64,000 nucleotides of DNA from Clostridiaceae bacterium Marseille-Q4143 (GCA_018228645.1 CP073693.1:124001-188000), one strand, 5' to 3'; positions 43,280-56,249 are shown, counted from the first letter of the stretch. The notes: a model not told the origin generated them from the sequence alone. A program made the numbers and translations.

Positions 43280-45202
43280 TTACACATCCAGCTCTGCGTC
43301 AACCGCATTGTCATAAATAAATTTCCGTCTTGGCGGCACTTCAGTTCCCATCAACATCTCTGTTACAGAGGCAGCCAGTCTGGCATCCTCGATCTCCACC
43401 AGGCGGAGTCTTCTGTGCTCCGGATCCATGGTCGTCTCCCACAGCTGGGAAGCGTCCATCTCACCGAGACCTTTGTATCGCTGCAGGGTAAACGCACCGG
43501 TATGTTTCTTTCTGTATTTTTCCAGGGCCTTGTCATCATAGAGGTATTCTTCCTTGCCTCTCGATGGCATGGCTTTATAAAGGGGCGGCATGGCAATGTA
43601 CACATGTCCCTCATAGATCAATTCCGGCATAAAGCGGTAGAACAAGGTTAAAAGCAGCGTACTGATATGGGCGCCGTCCACGTCCGCATCGGCCATAATA
43701 ATAATTTTGTCATAACGAAGCTTCGTAATGTCGAAGTCATTTCCGTATCCTTCGGAAAATCCGCAGCCAAAGGCATTGATCATGGTCTTGATCTCCGCAT
43801 TGGCCAACACCTTGTCGATACTTGCCTTCTCCACGTTCAGAATCTTACCGCGAATGGGAAGAATGGCCTGATAGGTCCGGTTTCTTGCCGTCTTGGCAGA
43901 ACCGCCTGCCGAATCTCCCTCCACGATAAAAATCTCGCATTTGGAAGCATCCCGGCTCTCACAGTTGGCCAGCTTTCCATTGGAATCAAAGGAAAATTTC
44001 TGTTTGGTCAGAAGGTTGGTTTTTGCACGTTCCTCTGTCTTCCTGATCTTCGCTGCCTTCTCAGCGCAGCCAATGACCGTCTTCAAGGTCTCCAGATTCC
44101 GGTCAAAATACCGCTGAATCTCTTCTCCCGTCACTTTTGCCGTGGCCTTGGATGCATCCTGATTATCAAGCTTTGTCTTGGTCTGTCCCTCAAACCTGGG
44201 TGCCGGATGTTTGATGGAGATGACTGCCGTCATACCATTTCTGACATCTGCTCCGGTAAAGTTCACATCTTTGTCTTTCAAGACCCCCAGTTCTCTGGCA
44301 TAGGAGTTGATCACAGTGGTAAAAACCGTCTTAAATCCCGTAATATGGGTACCGCCCTCTGCATTGTAAATATTGTTGCAGAATCCAAGAACATTTTCAT
44401 GGAACTCATTCACATACTGAAATGCTGCTTCCACAGTGATGCCGTCACTCTCCCCCTTGAAATAGACCACATCATGAAGTGCTTCCTGAGATTTATTCAG
44501 ATCCTTTACAAATCCTACCAGCCCGTCCGGCTCATGGTATACGATATGTTCTACTTCCGAACCTCTCCGGTCTTCGAAAATGATGGTCAGTTCCGGATTC
44601 AAATAGGCCGTCTCATGCATGCGGCTCTTGACTTCCTCTGCCTTAAAACGAGTTTTTTCAAAAATCTCCGGATCCGGCAGAAAGTTAATCTTTGTTCCGG
44701 TCTTTCTTGTCTTTCCGATGGTCGGAAGCAGGCCATTGATCAGTTCAATCGTTGGATTTCCTCTTTCATAATGGTCATGATGGATATAACCGTCCCTGGA
44801 TACTTCAATATCCAGATAGGTGGACAGAGCATTGACCACCGAAGAACCTACTCCATGAAGTCCACCGCTAGTCTTATATACGGAATCATCAAATTTTCCG
44901 CCTGCATGAAGTGTCGTAAATACCAGACGTTCTGCTGACATTCCCTTCGCATGCATGCCTACCGGAATTCCCCGGCCGTTATCTGCCACCGTGCAGGAAC
45001 CATCCTTTTCCAGATACACCTCGATCTGGCTGCAGAAGCCTGCCAGATGTTCATCCACTGAATTATCTACAATCTCGTAAATGAGATGATTCAAGCCTTT
45101 GGTAGAAACACTTCCGATGTACATACCGGGACGCTTCCGAACTGCTTCCAGTCCCTCCAGGACAGAGATACTGTCCGCATCATAGGTGCTGCTTTTTGCC
45201 AT
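43280..45202 (-). CDS. parE: Type IIA topoisomerase subunit B (topoisomerase IV/gyrase B-like)
   Basis: 640 residues: a GHKL ATPase domain (VDNSVDEHLAG near 46-56, DNGRGIPVG near 74-82, HGVGSSVVNALS), a transducer domain, then TOPRIM with EGDSAGGSAKTARNR near 426-440 and the DADVDGAHI metal site near 500-508. It lacks the long insert of some proteobacterial GyrB proteins. It is encoded upstream of the A subunit, forming an A2B2 enzyme for decatenation or supercoiling. Confidence 0.87.
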   Translation of the reverse strand: MAKSSTYDADSISVLEGLEAVRKRPGMYIGSVSTKGLNHLIYEIVDNSVDEHLAGFCSQIEVYLEKDGSCTVADNGRGIPVGMHAKGMSAERLVFTTLHAGGKFDDSVYKTSGGLHGVGSSVVNALSTYLDIEVSRDGYIHHDHYERGNPTIELINGLLPTIGKTRKTGTKINFLPDPEIFEKTRFKAEEVKSRMHETAYLNPELTIIFEDRRGSEVEHIVYHEPDGLVGFVKDLNKSQEALHDVVYFKGESDGITVEAAFQYVNEFHENVLGFCNNIYNAEGGTHITGFKTVFTTVINSYARELGVLKDKDVNFTGADVRNGMTAVISIKHPAPRFEGQTKTKLDNQDASKATAKVTGEEIQRYFDRNLETLKTVIGCAEKAAKIRKTEERAKTNLLTKQKFSFDSNGKLANCESRDASKCEIFIVEGDSAGGSAKTARNRTYQAILPIRGKILNVEKASIDKVLANAEIKTMINAFGCGFSEGYGNDFDITKLRYDKIIIMADADVDGAHISTLLLTLFYRFMPELIYEGHVYIAMPPLYKAMPSRGKEEYLYDDKALEKYRKKHTGAFTLQRYKGLGEMDASQLWETTMDPEHRRLRLVEIEDARLAASVTEMLMGTEVPPRRKFIYDNAVDAELDV

Positions 45203-45279
45203 ATTTTTCTACTCCTTTATAACACAGCAGAGCCGCAGAAGGATATCGATCTGCGGCAGTTACTGAAATTTTACATTAT

Positions 45280-47415
45280 TTACATGGAAACACGTTCTGC
45301 GATTTCCGCCATCTTCGCTTTGTTGAGGCGGGTGTCACCTTTTACTCTGGAATAGGACAGATATCCGTTCATGCGGTCGATCTTGGTCAGATTCCTGCTT
45401 CCGCATTTCGGGCAGACCTCCATATCCAGTTCCTGATACCCACAGTCATCGCAGTAGGCCAGAGACAGGTTCACGCCTTCATAAAACCCTTTCTTCATGG
45501 CTCTCCGCACCAGAGTACGGATGGCTTCTTTATTATATCCTACCGGATAACGGACATACTGGATCTTTCCGCCATTGCACAGCTCCCAGAACCGTCCTTC
45601 TTTGTCCTGTTTCTCGATAGGCGTCATATTTTCCGTTACATGGCAGTGGAAACTGTTGCTCACATACGGGCGGTCAGATACATTTTCCACGATACCGTAT
45701 TTCTTACGGAACTGTTCAATCTGCAGGCCACACAGGCTCTCTGCCGGGGTTCCGTAGATCGCATAGAGAATACCGTCCTCCTCCTTGTACTCGTTGACCT
45801 TCTTGTTAATGTATCTCATAACCTCCAGGGCAAACTCTCCATCCTCACGGATGGATTTTCCATTGTACAGCTCCTGCAGCTCATTAAGGGCAGTGATGCC
45901 AAAGGAAGCGGTCATAGGTTTCAGAAGAGGCTTAATCTTATCACCCGGCTTTAAGTGTCCGCCGTAGAAACCACCCTCGCAGTAAGCCAGCGGGTTGGTG
46001 GATGCTCTCATCTCACCCAGATAATCATAAGTGCGGATATGAAGGTTTCGGATCATCTCCAGATAGTAGTCCAGCACTTCATAGAAATCCCGGTTCTCAG
46101 AACGGGACTGAGCCAGAATCATCGGCAGATGAAGGCTGACTGCACCAATATTGAAACGTCCCACGAAAATCGGCTTATCATTTTCATCCGCCGGCTTCAT
46201 GCCGCCTCTCTCGTACCAGGGACTTAAGAATGCACGGCATCCCATAGGACTGATGACTCTGCCGTATTTCTGGTACATTTCAGAGATATAACCCTCTCCG
46301 CTCATGGACAGCCAGTCCGGGTACATGGTCTTAGAGGAACACTCCAGTCCTGCTTCAAAGACGTCTTCGCAGCATCCGCCTTTTCCGTGAATAGCCTCAT
46401 CATAGAGGAATACGATCTTCGGGAACAGTACCGGTTTTTTATTGCCCGGTTTGCCCTGTCCTCCCTGATGTACCTGAAGAAGGGAAATATTACACATTTT
46501 TGCGAATCGTTCCTGTCCAAGACCCATGGTCACGGTCACGAAGGGATAATCTCCTCTGGAAGAACCGACGGTGTTCAGTTTGTATTCGATTCCCTGCCAT
46601 CCCTGATCAAAATCACGGCGGACTTTGTTCATGGCATATTCTTCTGCCTTTTCCTCTGTACCTTCCCATGACGGATCGGTATATTTCAGGAATTCTTCCC
46701 TGTATTTCTTATAGCTTTTCTCTGCATAGGGTGCCAGCACCTTATCCACTTCCGGCACGGTAAATCCGCCGTACTGCTGGGCTGCGGTACTTAAAATAAT
46801 GTCTCCCATGACATCGAATGCGGTATCCAGGGTCTTTGGCTCGTTGTACCATACATTACCCATCTCAAAACCGCCGGTAAGCACACTTGCAATATCGAAA
46901 AGGCAGCAGTTCATGGTATCCAGACGTGCAGACTGATCATGAATATAGATATAACCGTCCCTGCAGGCCTGCAGCTCGTTCCGGTTCATGAAAAACTTCC
47001 GGTACAGTTCCTTGTTCAGCTCATTGAAGATCAGGCTTCTCTTGGTAGCCACCAGAGCACTGTCCGTGTTGGCATTACTTTTATCTCCAATGTAACGAAT
47101 AGACTGGCTCTTGGTATAAACGTCATCCATCATATGGACAAAGTCTTTTTTATAATTCCGGTAATCCCGGTAGCTCTTTGCCACTGCAGGGTTTACACGG
47201 TCGAGAGCACCCTCCACAATGTTGTGCATATCCTGAATATCAATATTTTCCTTGCCCAGCGATTCTGCCTGTTCCTGGGCAAATTCACAGATAAACTGAA
47301 TCTCTGCTTTTGAAAATTTATATAATATACGTGCTGCAGACTTATTCACTGCATTCACAATCTTTTCGACGTTAAAAATCTCTCTTGTCCCGTCTTTTTT
47401 GACTACGTATAACAT
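45280..47415 (-). CDS. nrdD: Anaerobic ribonucleoside-triphosphate reductase (class III)
   Basis: Glycyl-radical enzyme making dNTPs without oxygen (711 aa). An N-terminal ATP-cone regulates activity (about 1-95). The barrel domain follows. Near the C-terminus a four-cysteine zinc site (CDDCGY ... CPKCGS) precedes the glycyl-radical loop RMNGYLSYSR. The open frame extends 69 codons upstream, but ATG 47415 begins the ATP-cone, has a GGGGTGA site, and the extension would cover an NrdR-like box. No nrdG activase lies within the window next to it, so the activase gene must be elsewhere. Confidence 0.94.
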   Translation of the reverse strand: MLYVVKKDGTREIFNVEKIVNAVNKSAARILYKFSKAEIQFICEFAQEQAESLGKENIDIQDMHNIVEGALDRVNPAVAKSYRDYRNYKKDFVHMMDDVYTKSQSIRYIGDKSNANTDSALVATKRSLIFNELNKELYRKFFMNRNELQACRDGYIYIHDQSARLDTMNCCLFDIASVLTGGFEMGNVWYNEPKTLDTAFDVMGDIILSTAAQQYGGFTVPEVDKVLAPYAEKSYKKYREEFLKYTDPSWEGTEEKAEEYAMNKVRRDFDQGWQGIEYKLNTVGSSRGDYPFVTVTMGLGQERFAKMCNISLLQVHQGGQGKPGNKKPVLFPKIVFLYDEAIHGKGGCCEDVFEAGLECSSKTMYPDWLSMSGEGYISEMYQKYGRVISPMGCRAFLSPWYERGGMKPADENDKPIFVGRFNIGAVSLHLPMILAQSRSENRDFYEVLDYYLEMIRNLHIRTYDYLGEMRASTNPLAYCEGGFYGGHLKPGDKIKPLLKPMTASFGITALNELQELYNGKSIREDGEFALEVMRYINKKVNEYKEEDGILYAIYGTPAESLCGLQIEQFRKKYGIVENVSDRPYVSNSFHCHVTENMTPIEKQDKEGRFWELCNGGKIQYVRYPVGYNKEAIRTLVRRAMKKGFYEGVNLSLAYCDDCGYQELDMEVCPKCGSRNLTKIDRMNGYLSYSRVKGDTRLNKAKMAEIAERVSM

Positions 47416-47425
47416 CCGTTCACCC

Positions 47426-47441
47426 CTACTATATCTTGTGT
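47426..47441 (-). promoter_or_regulatory. Candidate NrdR box upstream of nrdD
   Basis: The minus strand reads ACACAAGATATAGTAG, which matches 13 of 16 positions of the NrdR consensus acaCwAtATaTwGtgt. It lies just before the ribosome site. A weaker related sequence lies at 47455-47469. NrdR represses ribonucleotide reductase genes, so the location fits. Confidence 0.5.
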
Positions 47442-47567
47442 TTTTTCTCTCTATCAAATCGATATGTTGATTAAAAGTATATACCAACCACTTCGAATAT
47501 GCAAGTCGCAATGACGCTGAAAACTCCACAAGAATCTTTTTCGAAATTCTGCTATATTTCACAAACT

Positions 47568-47611
47568 TGAAAAAGAAAGCGCTGCCCTCTTGACAAAGAG
47601 AGCTGCGCCTT
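47568..47611 (-). terminator. Terminator after the CsoR-like gene
   Basis: Imperfect stem GCGCAGCTCTCTT / AAGAGGGCAGCGC (47577-47611) followed on the minus strand by TTTCTTTTTC. Confidence 0.8.
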
Positions 47612-47626
47612 ATCTTTCGCATCCGG

Positions 47627-48040
47627 TTATTTCATAAACCGGTCAATTGCCTCAGTCAGATCGGCAATGGCTTCCATGTCTCCACATTCCACCGCCTCCA
47701 CCAGACAATGTTCAATATGGTCTTTTAAAATGACCTTTCCGGTGTTATTGATCGCCGATTTTACCGCAGAAAGCTGAATCAATACTTCGCTGCAGTCCCT
47801 TCCTTCTTCCACCATTCTCCGGATGGATTCCAGATGCCCGATAGCACGGGACAGCCGGTTCAGCACTGCTTTTGTATTCGCATGCGTGTGGGTATGTCCG
47901 TGAGCATGCGAATGTTCATGCTCATGGGTATGTCCCTGCTCATGATGATCATGGCCCTGCCCCTCGTGCTCGTGGGTATGAATGTGCTCATACACTGTGC
48001 CGTCTGGAGCAACATGAGTATGTGAATGCTCTTCTGACAT
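47627..48040 (-). CDS. CsoR/RcnR-family metal-responsive regulator with a histidine-rich arm
   Basis: 137 residues. Residues 56-137 are a DUF156 (CsoR/RcnR/FrmR) helical domain with the Cys-His-Cys triad expected for copper sensing: Cys in RDCSE, then His and Cys four apart in HIEHC. Residues 1-53 are an unusual arm with 19 histidines, mostly alternating. Such an arm could bind Cu, Ni, Zn or Co, or buffer metal for the sensor. ATG 48040 has AAGGAGG eight bases away. It lies 19 bases after asnS and is followed by a terminator. No metal transporter is adjacent, so its target lies elsewhere. Confidence 0.85.
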   Translation of the reverse strand: MSEEHSHTHVAPDGTVYEHIHTHEHEGQGHDHHEQGHTHEHEHSHAHGHTHTHANTKAVLNRLSRAIGHLESIRRMVEEGRDCSEVLIQLSAVKSAINNTGKVILKDHIEHCLVEAVECGDMEAIADLTEAIDRFMK

Positions 48041-48059
48041 GCCTGCCGCCTCCTTATGA

Positions 48060-49451
48060 TTACAGATCACAATTCTTTACGGTTCTCGGGAACGGAATCA
48101 CGTCTCTGATATTTCCCATACCGGTCAGATACATCACACAACGCTCGAATCCAAGACCAAATCCGGAATGATGAGTAGAACCATATTTCCGAAGATCCAG
48201 ATAGAAACCATACTGCTCTTTATCAAGTCCCAGCTCGTCCATACGTGCTGCCAGTTTGTCGTAGTCGTCCTCTCTCTGGCTTCCGCCGATGATCTCGCCG
48301 ATACCAGGAACCAGACAGTCCATGGCAGCTACGGTCTTGCCATCTTCATTGGCTTTCATATAGAATGCCTTGATTTCCTTCGGATAATCTGTTACAAATA
48401 CCGGACGCTTGAATACCTGTTCCGTCAGATAGCGTTCATGCTCTGTCTGAAGATCGCATCCCCAGGATACTTTATAATCAAATTTATCATTATTCTCTTC
48501 CAGAATCTTCACAGCCTCTGTATAGGTTACATGTCCGAACTCGGAGTTCAGTACATGATTCAGGCGGTCAAGAAGTCCCTTGTCCACGAAGGAATTGAAG
48601 AAATTCATTTCCTCCGGAGCATTTTCCAGCACATAGCGGATGACATATTTGAGCATTGCCTCTGCCATCTCCATATTGTCGTCAAGATCTGCGAATGCCA
48701 TCTCCGGCTCGATCATCCAAAACTCAGCTGCATGACGGGTAGTGTTGGAATTCTCCGCACGGAAGGTCGGCCCAAATGTATAGATATTGCGGAATGCCTG
48801 TGCATAAGTTTCACCGTTTAACTGTCCGCTGACAGTCAGGTTCGTCGGTTTGCAGAAGAAGTCTTTGCTATAATCTACTTTTCCATCCTCTGTTTTCGGA
48901 ATGTTGTTAAGATCCATGGTAGTTACCTGGAACATCTCTCCTGCACCTTCGCAGTCACTTCCAGTGATCAGTGGCGTGTGTACATAGACAAAGCCCTGCT
49001 CCTGGAAAAATTTATGAATCGCATATGCAGTCAGCGATCTTACCCGGAAAACAGCCTGGAACGTATTGGTTCTCGGTCTTAAATGGGTCATGGTACGCAG
49101 ATATTCAAGGGTATGGCGCTTTTTCTGTAGCGGATAATCCGGTGCGGAAGCACCCTCTACCGTTACCTCTGCTGCCTGAATCTCAAAAGGCTGTTTTGCC
49201 TGTGGGGTAGCCACCAGTGTTCCTTTTACAATAACGGCTGCACCTACATTCAACTTGCCGATCTGTGAAAAATTCTCCATGGTGTCATGATATACCACCT
49301 GCAGTGTCTCAAAAAAGGTACCATCATGAAGCACCAGGAAACCAAAACTCTTGGAATCCCGGATACTGCGTACCCATCCGCCTACGGTAATCTCTTTGTC
49401 AAGATAAGCTTCTCTGTTTTTATATAATTCACGAACGGTTATCAGTTTCAT
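48060..49451 (-). CDS. asnS: Asparaginyl-tRNA synthetase
   Basis: Class IIb synthetase of 463 aa charging tRNA-Asn. An N-terminal OB-fold anticodon-binding domain (about 1-110, [12 protein letters not shown]) precedes the catalytic core with motif 2 ([17 protein letters not shown] near 228-244) and motif 3 ([15 protein letters not shown] near 434-448). The promoter lies at 49533-49561. The leader is only about 80 bases, too short for a T-box, so it is probably not amino-acid-controlled by that route. Confidence 0.96.
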   Translation of the reverse strand: MKLITVRELYKNREAYLDKEITVGGWVRSIRDSKSFGFLVLHDGTFFETLQVVYHDTMENFSQIGKLNVGAAVIVKGTLVATPQAKQPFEIQAAEVTVEGASAPDYPLQKKRHTLEYLRTMTHLRPRTNTFQAVFRVRSLTAYAIHKFFQEQGFVYVHTPLITGSDCEGAGEMFQVTTMDLNNIPKTEDGKVDYSKDFFCKPTNLTVSGQLNGETYAQAFRNIYTFGPTFRAENSNTTRHAAEFWMIEPEMAFADLDDNMEMAEAMLKYVIRYVLENAPEEMNFFNSFVDKGLLDRLNHVLNSEFGHVTYTEAVKILEENNDKFDYKVSWGCDLQTEHERYLTEQVFKRPVFVTDYPKEIKAFYMKANEDGKTVAAMDCLVPGIGEIIGGSQREDDYDKLAARMDELGLDKEQYGFYLDLRKYGSTHHSGFGLGFERCVMYLTGMGNIRDVIPFPRTVKNCDL

Positions 49452-49532
49452 TTCTTTTTATATCCCCTTCTGTTCATAAAAATTACCGGCGTGTCCGTTG
49501 GCATATCTGCCCGCCGCTTATAGCTAACGCCC

Positions 49533-49561
49533 ATTATAACATACTTCCCCGCCATACGCAA
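49533..49561 (-). promoter_or_regulatory. Promoter of asnS
   Basis: TTGCGT, a 17-base spacer and a perfect TATAAT on the minus strand, with the start about 75 bases before the asnS ATG. Confidence 0.7.
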
Positions 49562-49565
49562 ATAA

Positions 49566-49592
49566 TGCATGCAGTCTTTTTGCCTGCATGCA
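49566..49592 (-). terminator. Hairpin after the ArAE-type membrane protein gene
   Basis: Perfect 9-bp stem TGCATGCAG / CTGCATGCA (49567-49592 region) with an A-rich loop, followed on the minus strand by TTATTT. The U-run is weak, so efficiency may be modest. Confidence 0.6.
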
Positions 49593-49612
49593 TCAATTTT
49601 TCCCATATTTCG

Positions 49613-50602
49613 TCACATTGTATCCGGATGTCTCGGATGAGCCTCCAGAAAATGCTGTTTCACTTCCAGGAATTCTCTCAGATCCATCAGTACATGAAAC
49701 AGAATTGCCCGGTTTTCAAATTCCTCCCTTGTTCTCGGCAATGCTTCCAGATTCATCTGATCGAGCACTTCTTCCAGTTTCCAGAGCTGTTCTTCCGGAG
49801 AATCTTTCTCCGCAGAACATTCTGACAAATACTCCAGATACCTGGCTACATAGACCGCCTGCTTTGGTACCTTCCGGATCCTTATCACACTGTTTCGAAG
49901 CGTCTGCAGCATGGAGCACTGCTGAAGCCTCATCTCCAGATAATCTGCATAGTAGTAATCCTCTTCTCCAAGCGTATTATCCACCTGCTCATGGGCATGT
50001 CGGAGACCATCATGAAGGACTTCTTCCAGATCATCCAGATCCACCCAGACATCCCCGGAAGACTTCCTCTCCTCCAGATACTCCGCCATCTCAGTCAGAA
50101 CCCTTTTCATGCCCTGCTCTGCCGTCTTTACATCCTCCCGAATTTTCTTCCGGTAGCTTGGCATCAGCCAGTTCATTCCCAGTGCCAGGCCTGTTCCAAT
50201 CAGGATCAGAGTCAACTCATTCAGTGCGAAATTCAGGCTGTAATCCGGCGTCATCAGGTAATGTGTACCCATTACCGCATTGACCGAAATGGTATTCTGC
50301 CAGTTGAAAAGGCAGCAGCATATTACCATCAGTAAGATATATACGATATAGTTCACCCACCCTGCCGGTGGAAAATGAAAGCATGCATAAATCAGCCCCA
50401 CGCACAGGAGAAAGGACAGAATTCTGTCAACTGTCAACTGAATCGTATCCTGTCTCGTATCCTGTACAGTCAGAAGGGTAATAATCCCGGCCGATGTGGC
50501 ATAGGAAAGACCCAGGAGTTCTGCCGCTATAATCGCCATACCGCTTCCAGCCGCTATTTTCAGCGCTTTCAGTAAAAGTCTCCTGTATTTGTGTGAACCC
50601 AT
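49613..50602 (-). CDS. Aromatic acid exporter (ArAE)-family protein
   Basis: 329 residues: four to five membrane segments in the first half (about 15-150) and a helical cytoplasmic C-terminal domain (about 150-320), the layout of Firmicute ArAE_1 / DUF939 proteins related to FUSC. Export of aromatic or other organic acids is the family guess; no substrate is established. It lies 25 bases downstream of pyruvate kinase on the same strand, with an AGGAG site. Confidence 0.75.
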   Translation of the reverse strand: MGSHKYRRLLLKALKIAAGSGMAIIAAELLGLSYATSAGIITLLTVQDTRQDTIQLTVDRILSFLLCVGLIYACFHFPPAGWVNYIVYILLMVICCCLFNWQNTISVNAVMGTHYLMTPDYSLNFALNELTLILIGTGLALGMNWLMPSYRKKIREDVKTAEQGMKRVLTEMAEYLEERKSSGDVWVDLDDLEEVLHDGLRHAHEQVDNTLGEEDYYYADYLEMRLQQCSMLQTLRNSVIRIRKVPKQAVYVARYLEYLSECSAEKDSPEEQLWKLEEVLDQMNLEALPRTREEFENRAILFHVLMDLREFLEVKQHFLEAHPRHPDTM

Positions 50603-50627
50603 GAAAACTCCTGTTATTTTATATTCA

Positions 50628-52370
50628 TTATCGTCCGCTGTATACCAGACCCTGCTCAGAATCCATAGTCACAAATGTACCGGATTTCAGAATTCTGGTT
50701 GCATTCTTCGCCTCGGTAATAACCGGAATATCCAGCGCAATACCGACAATGGCCGCATGGGAATACCGGTCTCCCTGCTCGGTAATGATACCTGCGGCAT
50801 CTTTGAGCTGCGGCATCATGTCATTATTGGTTGCAGATACAACCACAATATCTCCCGGACGGAAGTTCTTTGCCAGATCATCTGCGGAATTGCAGACACA
50901 TATATTTCCGGAGGCCTTCAATGCATTGCATCCTCTTCCGGTGAGCAGCGTATTTCCTGCCACCTGGACTTTCAACATATTGGTCGTACCGGAGAGTCCC
51001 AGCGGTACGCCTGCGGTAATGACAACCAGATCACCTCTGGAAATCAGTTTCTTATCCTCGCTCAGTTTCACTGCATGGTCAAACAGATCATCTGCTGTCT
51101 CTTCTTCCTGCATTTCTACTGGAATAACGCCCCACATCAGACTCAGCTGACGGCATACCCTCGAATGGGTTGCACATCCGATAATCGGACAGGAGGGACG
51201 GTATTTTGCAATTCGGCCAACGGTACGACCGGATTTAGTTACGGCAACGATCGCTGCTGCATTCAGATCCATGGCAGTCGTACAGGTTGCATGGGAAATG
51301 GCATTGGTCACATCCGGACGCTCTGCCAGACGTCTTGGTTTGAACTCTCTGGAATAATCAATATCCTTCTCGGTACGCTCTGCAATTCTTGCCATGGTGC
51401 GCACTGCCTCGATCGGATATGCGCCTGCAGCCGTCTCACCCGACAACATGATGGCACCGGTTCCCTGATAGATGGCATTTGCCACGTCGGAGGTCTCTGC
51501 ACGGGTCGGTCTCGGGTTCTTGATCATAGAATCCAGCATCTGGGTCGCGGTGATAACCGGTTTGCTCGCTTTCAGCGCCATACGAATCAGTTTCTTCTGA
51601 ATAACCGGCACTTCCTCCAGCGGAATCTCCACACCCATGTCACCACGGGCTATCATGATACCGTCTGCCACGCGGAGAATCTCCTCACAGTTCTCCACTC
51701 CCTGCATATTTTCAATCTTCGCAATAATATGAATGTACTGTCCGCCTTTTTCTTCCAGAATCTTACGGATCTCCAGAATATCATCTGCCGTTCTTGTGAA
51801 GGAAGCAGCAATAAAATCATAATCCTGCTCAGCCGCAAACACGATATCCTCATAATCTTTCTGGCTGACAAAAGGCATCTTCAGTTCCACGCCCGGAACG
51901 TTGACACCCTTGTGGTTGGAGATGAAACCGCCGTTCTTCACCTGGCAGACAATCTCTTCACCGTCAATCTTCTGCACTTCCATGCCGATGAGTCCATCAT
52001 CAATCAGGATGGAATCTCCCGGCTTCACATCTTTGTAAAGCTGTTTATAAGTAATGCTTACTATCTCTGCATTTCCAACAATATCTTCCGTAGTAAGAAC
52101 AAATGTCTGTCCTTTTTTCAGCTCGACTTTGCCGCCCTCAATATCTCCAATACGGATCTCCGGTCCCTTGGTATCCAGGAGTGCTGCCACCGGGAGTCCC
52201 AGTTCTTTCCGGAGTTTTTTCACCATATCCAGTCTTTTTTTCTGTTCCTCATGGCTTCCATGGGAAAAATTCATTCGCGCCACGGACATTCCTTCCAGCA
52301 TCAACTGGCGCAATACGTTCTCATCATCAGTTGCCGGTCCCAGTGTACATACAATTTTTGTCTTTCTCAT
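50628..52370 (-). CDS. pyk: Pyruvate kinase with C-terminal phosphohistidine-type domain
   Basis: Final ATP-yielding step of glycolysis. 580 residues: TIM barrel and B domain (about 1-350; CTLGPATDD, the catalytic-lysine segment AKIENMQG near 222-229), the PK C domain (about 355-475), and an extra domain of about 80 residues resembling the PEP-utilising mobile domain, with its histidine in TEQGDRYSHAAIVG. The extra domain is known from Bacillus-type enzymes and makes the protein longer than the classical 470. It has its own promoter at 52429-52457. Confidence 0.96.
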   Translation of the reverse strand: MRKTKIVCTLGPATDDENVLRQLMLEGMSVARMNFSHGSHEEQKKRLDMVKKLRKELGLPVAALLDTKGPEIRIGDIEGGKVELKKGQTFVLTTEDIVGNAEIVSITYKQLYKDVKPGDSILIDDGLIGMEVQKIDGEEIVCQVKNGGFISNHKGVNVPGVELKMPFVSQKDYEDIVFAAEQDYDFIAASFTRTADDILEIRKILEEKGGQYIHIIAKIENMQGVENCEEILRVADGIMIARGDMGVEIPLEEVPVIQKKLIRMALKASKPVITATQMLDSMIKNPRPTRAETSDVANAIYQGTGAIMLSGETAAGAYPIEAVRTMARIAERTEKDIDYSREFKPRRLAERPDVTNAISHATCTTAMDLNAAAIVAVTKSGRTVGRIAKYRPSCPIIGCATHSRVCRQLSLMWGVIPVEMQEEETADDLFDHAVKLSEDKKLISRGDLVVITAGVPLGLSGTTNMLKVQVAGNTLLTGRGCNALKASGNICVCNSADDLAKNFRPGDIVVVSATNNDMMPQLKDAAGIITEQGDRYSHAAIVGIALDIPVITEAKNATRILKSGTFVTMDSEQGLVYSGR

Positions 52371-52428
52371 ACTTCTTTCATGTCCTTTCCATTTCTCTTA
52401 AACTCTTTTCATTCCTTATCACGTTTCT

Positions 52429-52457
52429 AATGTAACATCAGCTTACATGTTTTGCAA
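52429..52457 (-). promoter_or_regulatory. Promoter of pyk
   Basis: TTGCAA, a 17-base spacer and TACATT on the minus strand, about 60 bases upstream of the pyk start. Confidence 0.6.
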
Positions 52458-52488
52458 CCAAAAAGAGTGTTAAAAAATCCTCAAAACA

Positions 52489-52531
52489 ACGTAAAAAATT
52501 CCGGAAGAGAAATCTCCTGCCGGAATTTTTT
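52489..52531. terminator. Terminator of guaB
   Basis: Stem AATTCCGG / CCGGAATT with A-run on one side and T6 on the other (52493-52531), so it can work in both directions. It lies 21 bases past the guaB stop. Confidence 0.9.
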
Positions 52532-52551
52532 ATCAACTGGCTTCACAGTTA

Positions 52552-54036
<1,485 letters not shown>

Positions 54037-54103
54037 TTATTAGAATTATTAATAAGTACCTCTTCTTCTAGTAAAAATAATAATATCTAATGACGTTTAA
54101 AAC

Positions 54104-54132
54104 AGTCTACCAGATCGGTCACTTAATGTCAA
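54104..54132 (-). promoter_or_regulatory. Promoter of guaB
   Basis: Perfect TTGACA, a 17-base spacer and TAGACT on the minus strand, giving a leader of about 90 bases with no evident riboswitch. Confidence 0.6.
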
Positions 54133-54150
54133 TGGGTTTTCTGATGGAAC

Positions 54151-54180
54151 TGAAAAAAGCTGCGGGAAAACCCGCAGCTT
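54151..54180 (-). terminator. Terminator of groESL
   Basis: Perfect 10-bp stem AAGCTGCGGG / CCCGCAGCTT around a four-base loop, followed on the minus strand by TTTTTTCAG. Confidence 0.92.
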
Positions 54181-54193
54181 TAAAATTCGGAAA

Positions 54194-55843
<1,650 letters not shown>

Positions 55844-55849
55844 TCATAT

Positions 55850-56173
<324 letters not shown>

Positions 56174-56200
56174 CTAGCACTCACTTGGCTTGAGTGCTAA
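56174..56200 (-). promoter_or_regulatory. CIRCE operator (HrcA site)
   Basis: TTAGCACTC, nine bases, GAGTGCTAG on the minus strand: the consensus CIRCE inverted repeat with a single deviation in the last base. It lies between the promoter and groES, so HrcA repression is expected. Confidence 0.95.
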
Positions 56201-56212
56201 CCCTTGATCATT

Positions 56213-56241
56213 ATATTAGTATGATTGCAGGAAAATGTCAA
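56213..56241 (-). promoter_or_regulatory. Promoter of groESL
   Basis: Perfect TTGACA with, at 17 bases, TAATAT; a better TATAAT is three bases further on but at 20-base spacing. Either way, transcription starts at or just before CIRCE. Confidence 0.65.
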
Positions 56242-56249
56242 TGGGTTTT

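Noticed and set aside
43667..44938. A 423-codon plus-strand open frame opposite the topoisomerase B subunit, and a 447-codon one opposite groEL (54461-55804)
   Set aside because: Both lie entirely within well-conserved genes on the other strand, have no promoter or ribosome site, and resemble no protein.
45232..45257. A perfect stem (GCCGCAGA / TCTGCGGC) between the topoisomerase B gene and nrdD as a terminator
   Set aside because: It is not followed by a U-run on the minus strand. Its position suits neither a clear terminator nor a known leader, so it was not listed.
47416..47622. A 69-codon N-terminal extension of NrdD
   Set aside because: The ATP-cone starts at ATG 47415. The extension covers the NrdR-like box and part of the preceding terminator.
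49452..49532. A T-box leader upstream of asnS
   Set aside because: The leader is only about 80 bases and lacks a T-box motif and a terminator/antiterminator pair.
50589..52430. A 613-codon plus-strand open frame opposite pyruvate kinase
   Set aside because: It mirrors the pyk reading frame almost exactly and its translation is rich in Cys, His and Ile with no family features. It is a by-product of codon bias on the opposite strand.
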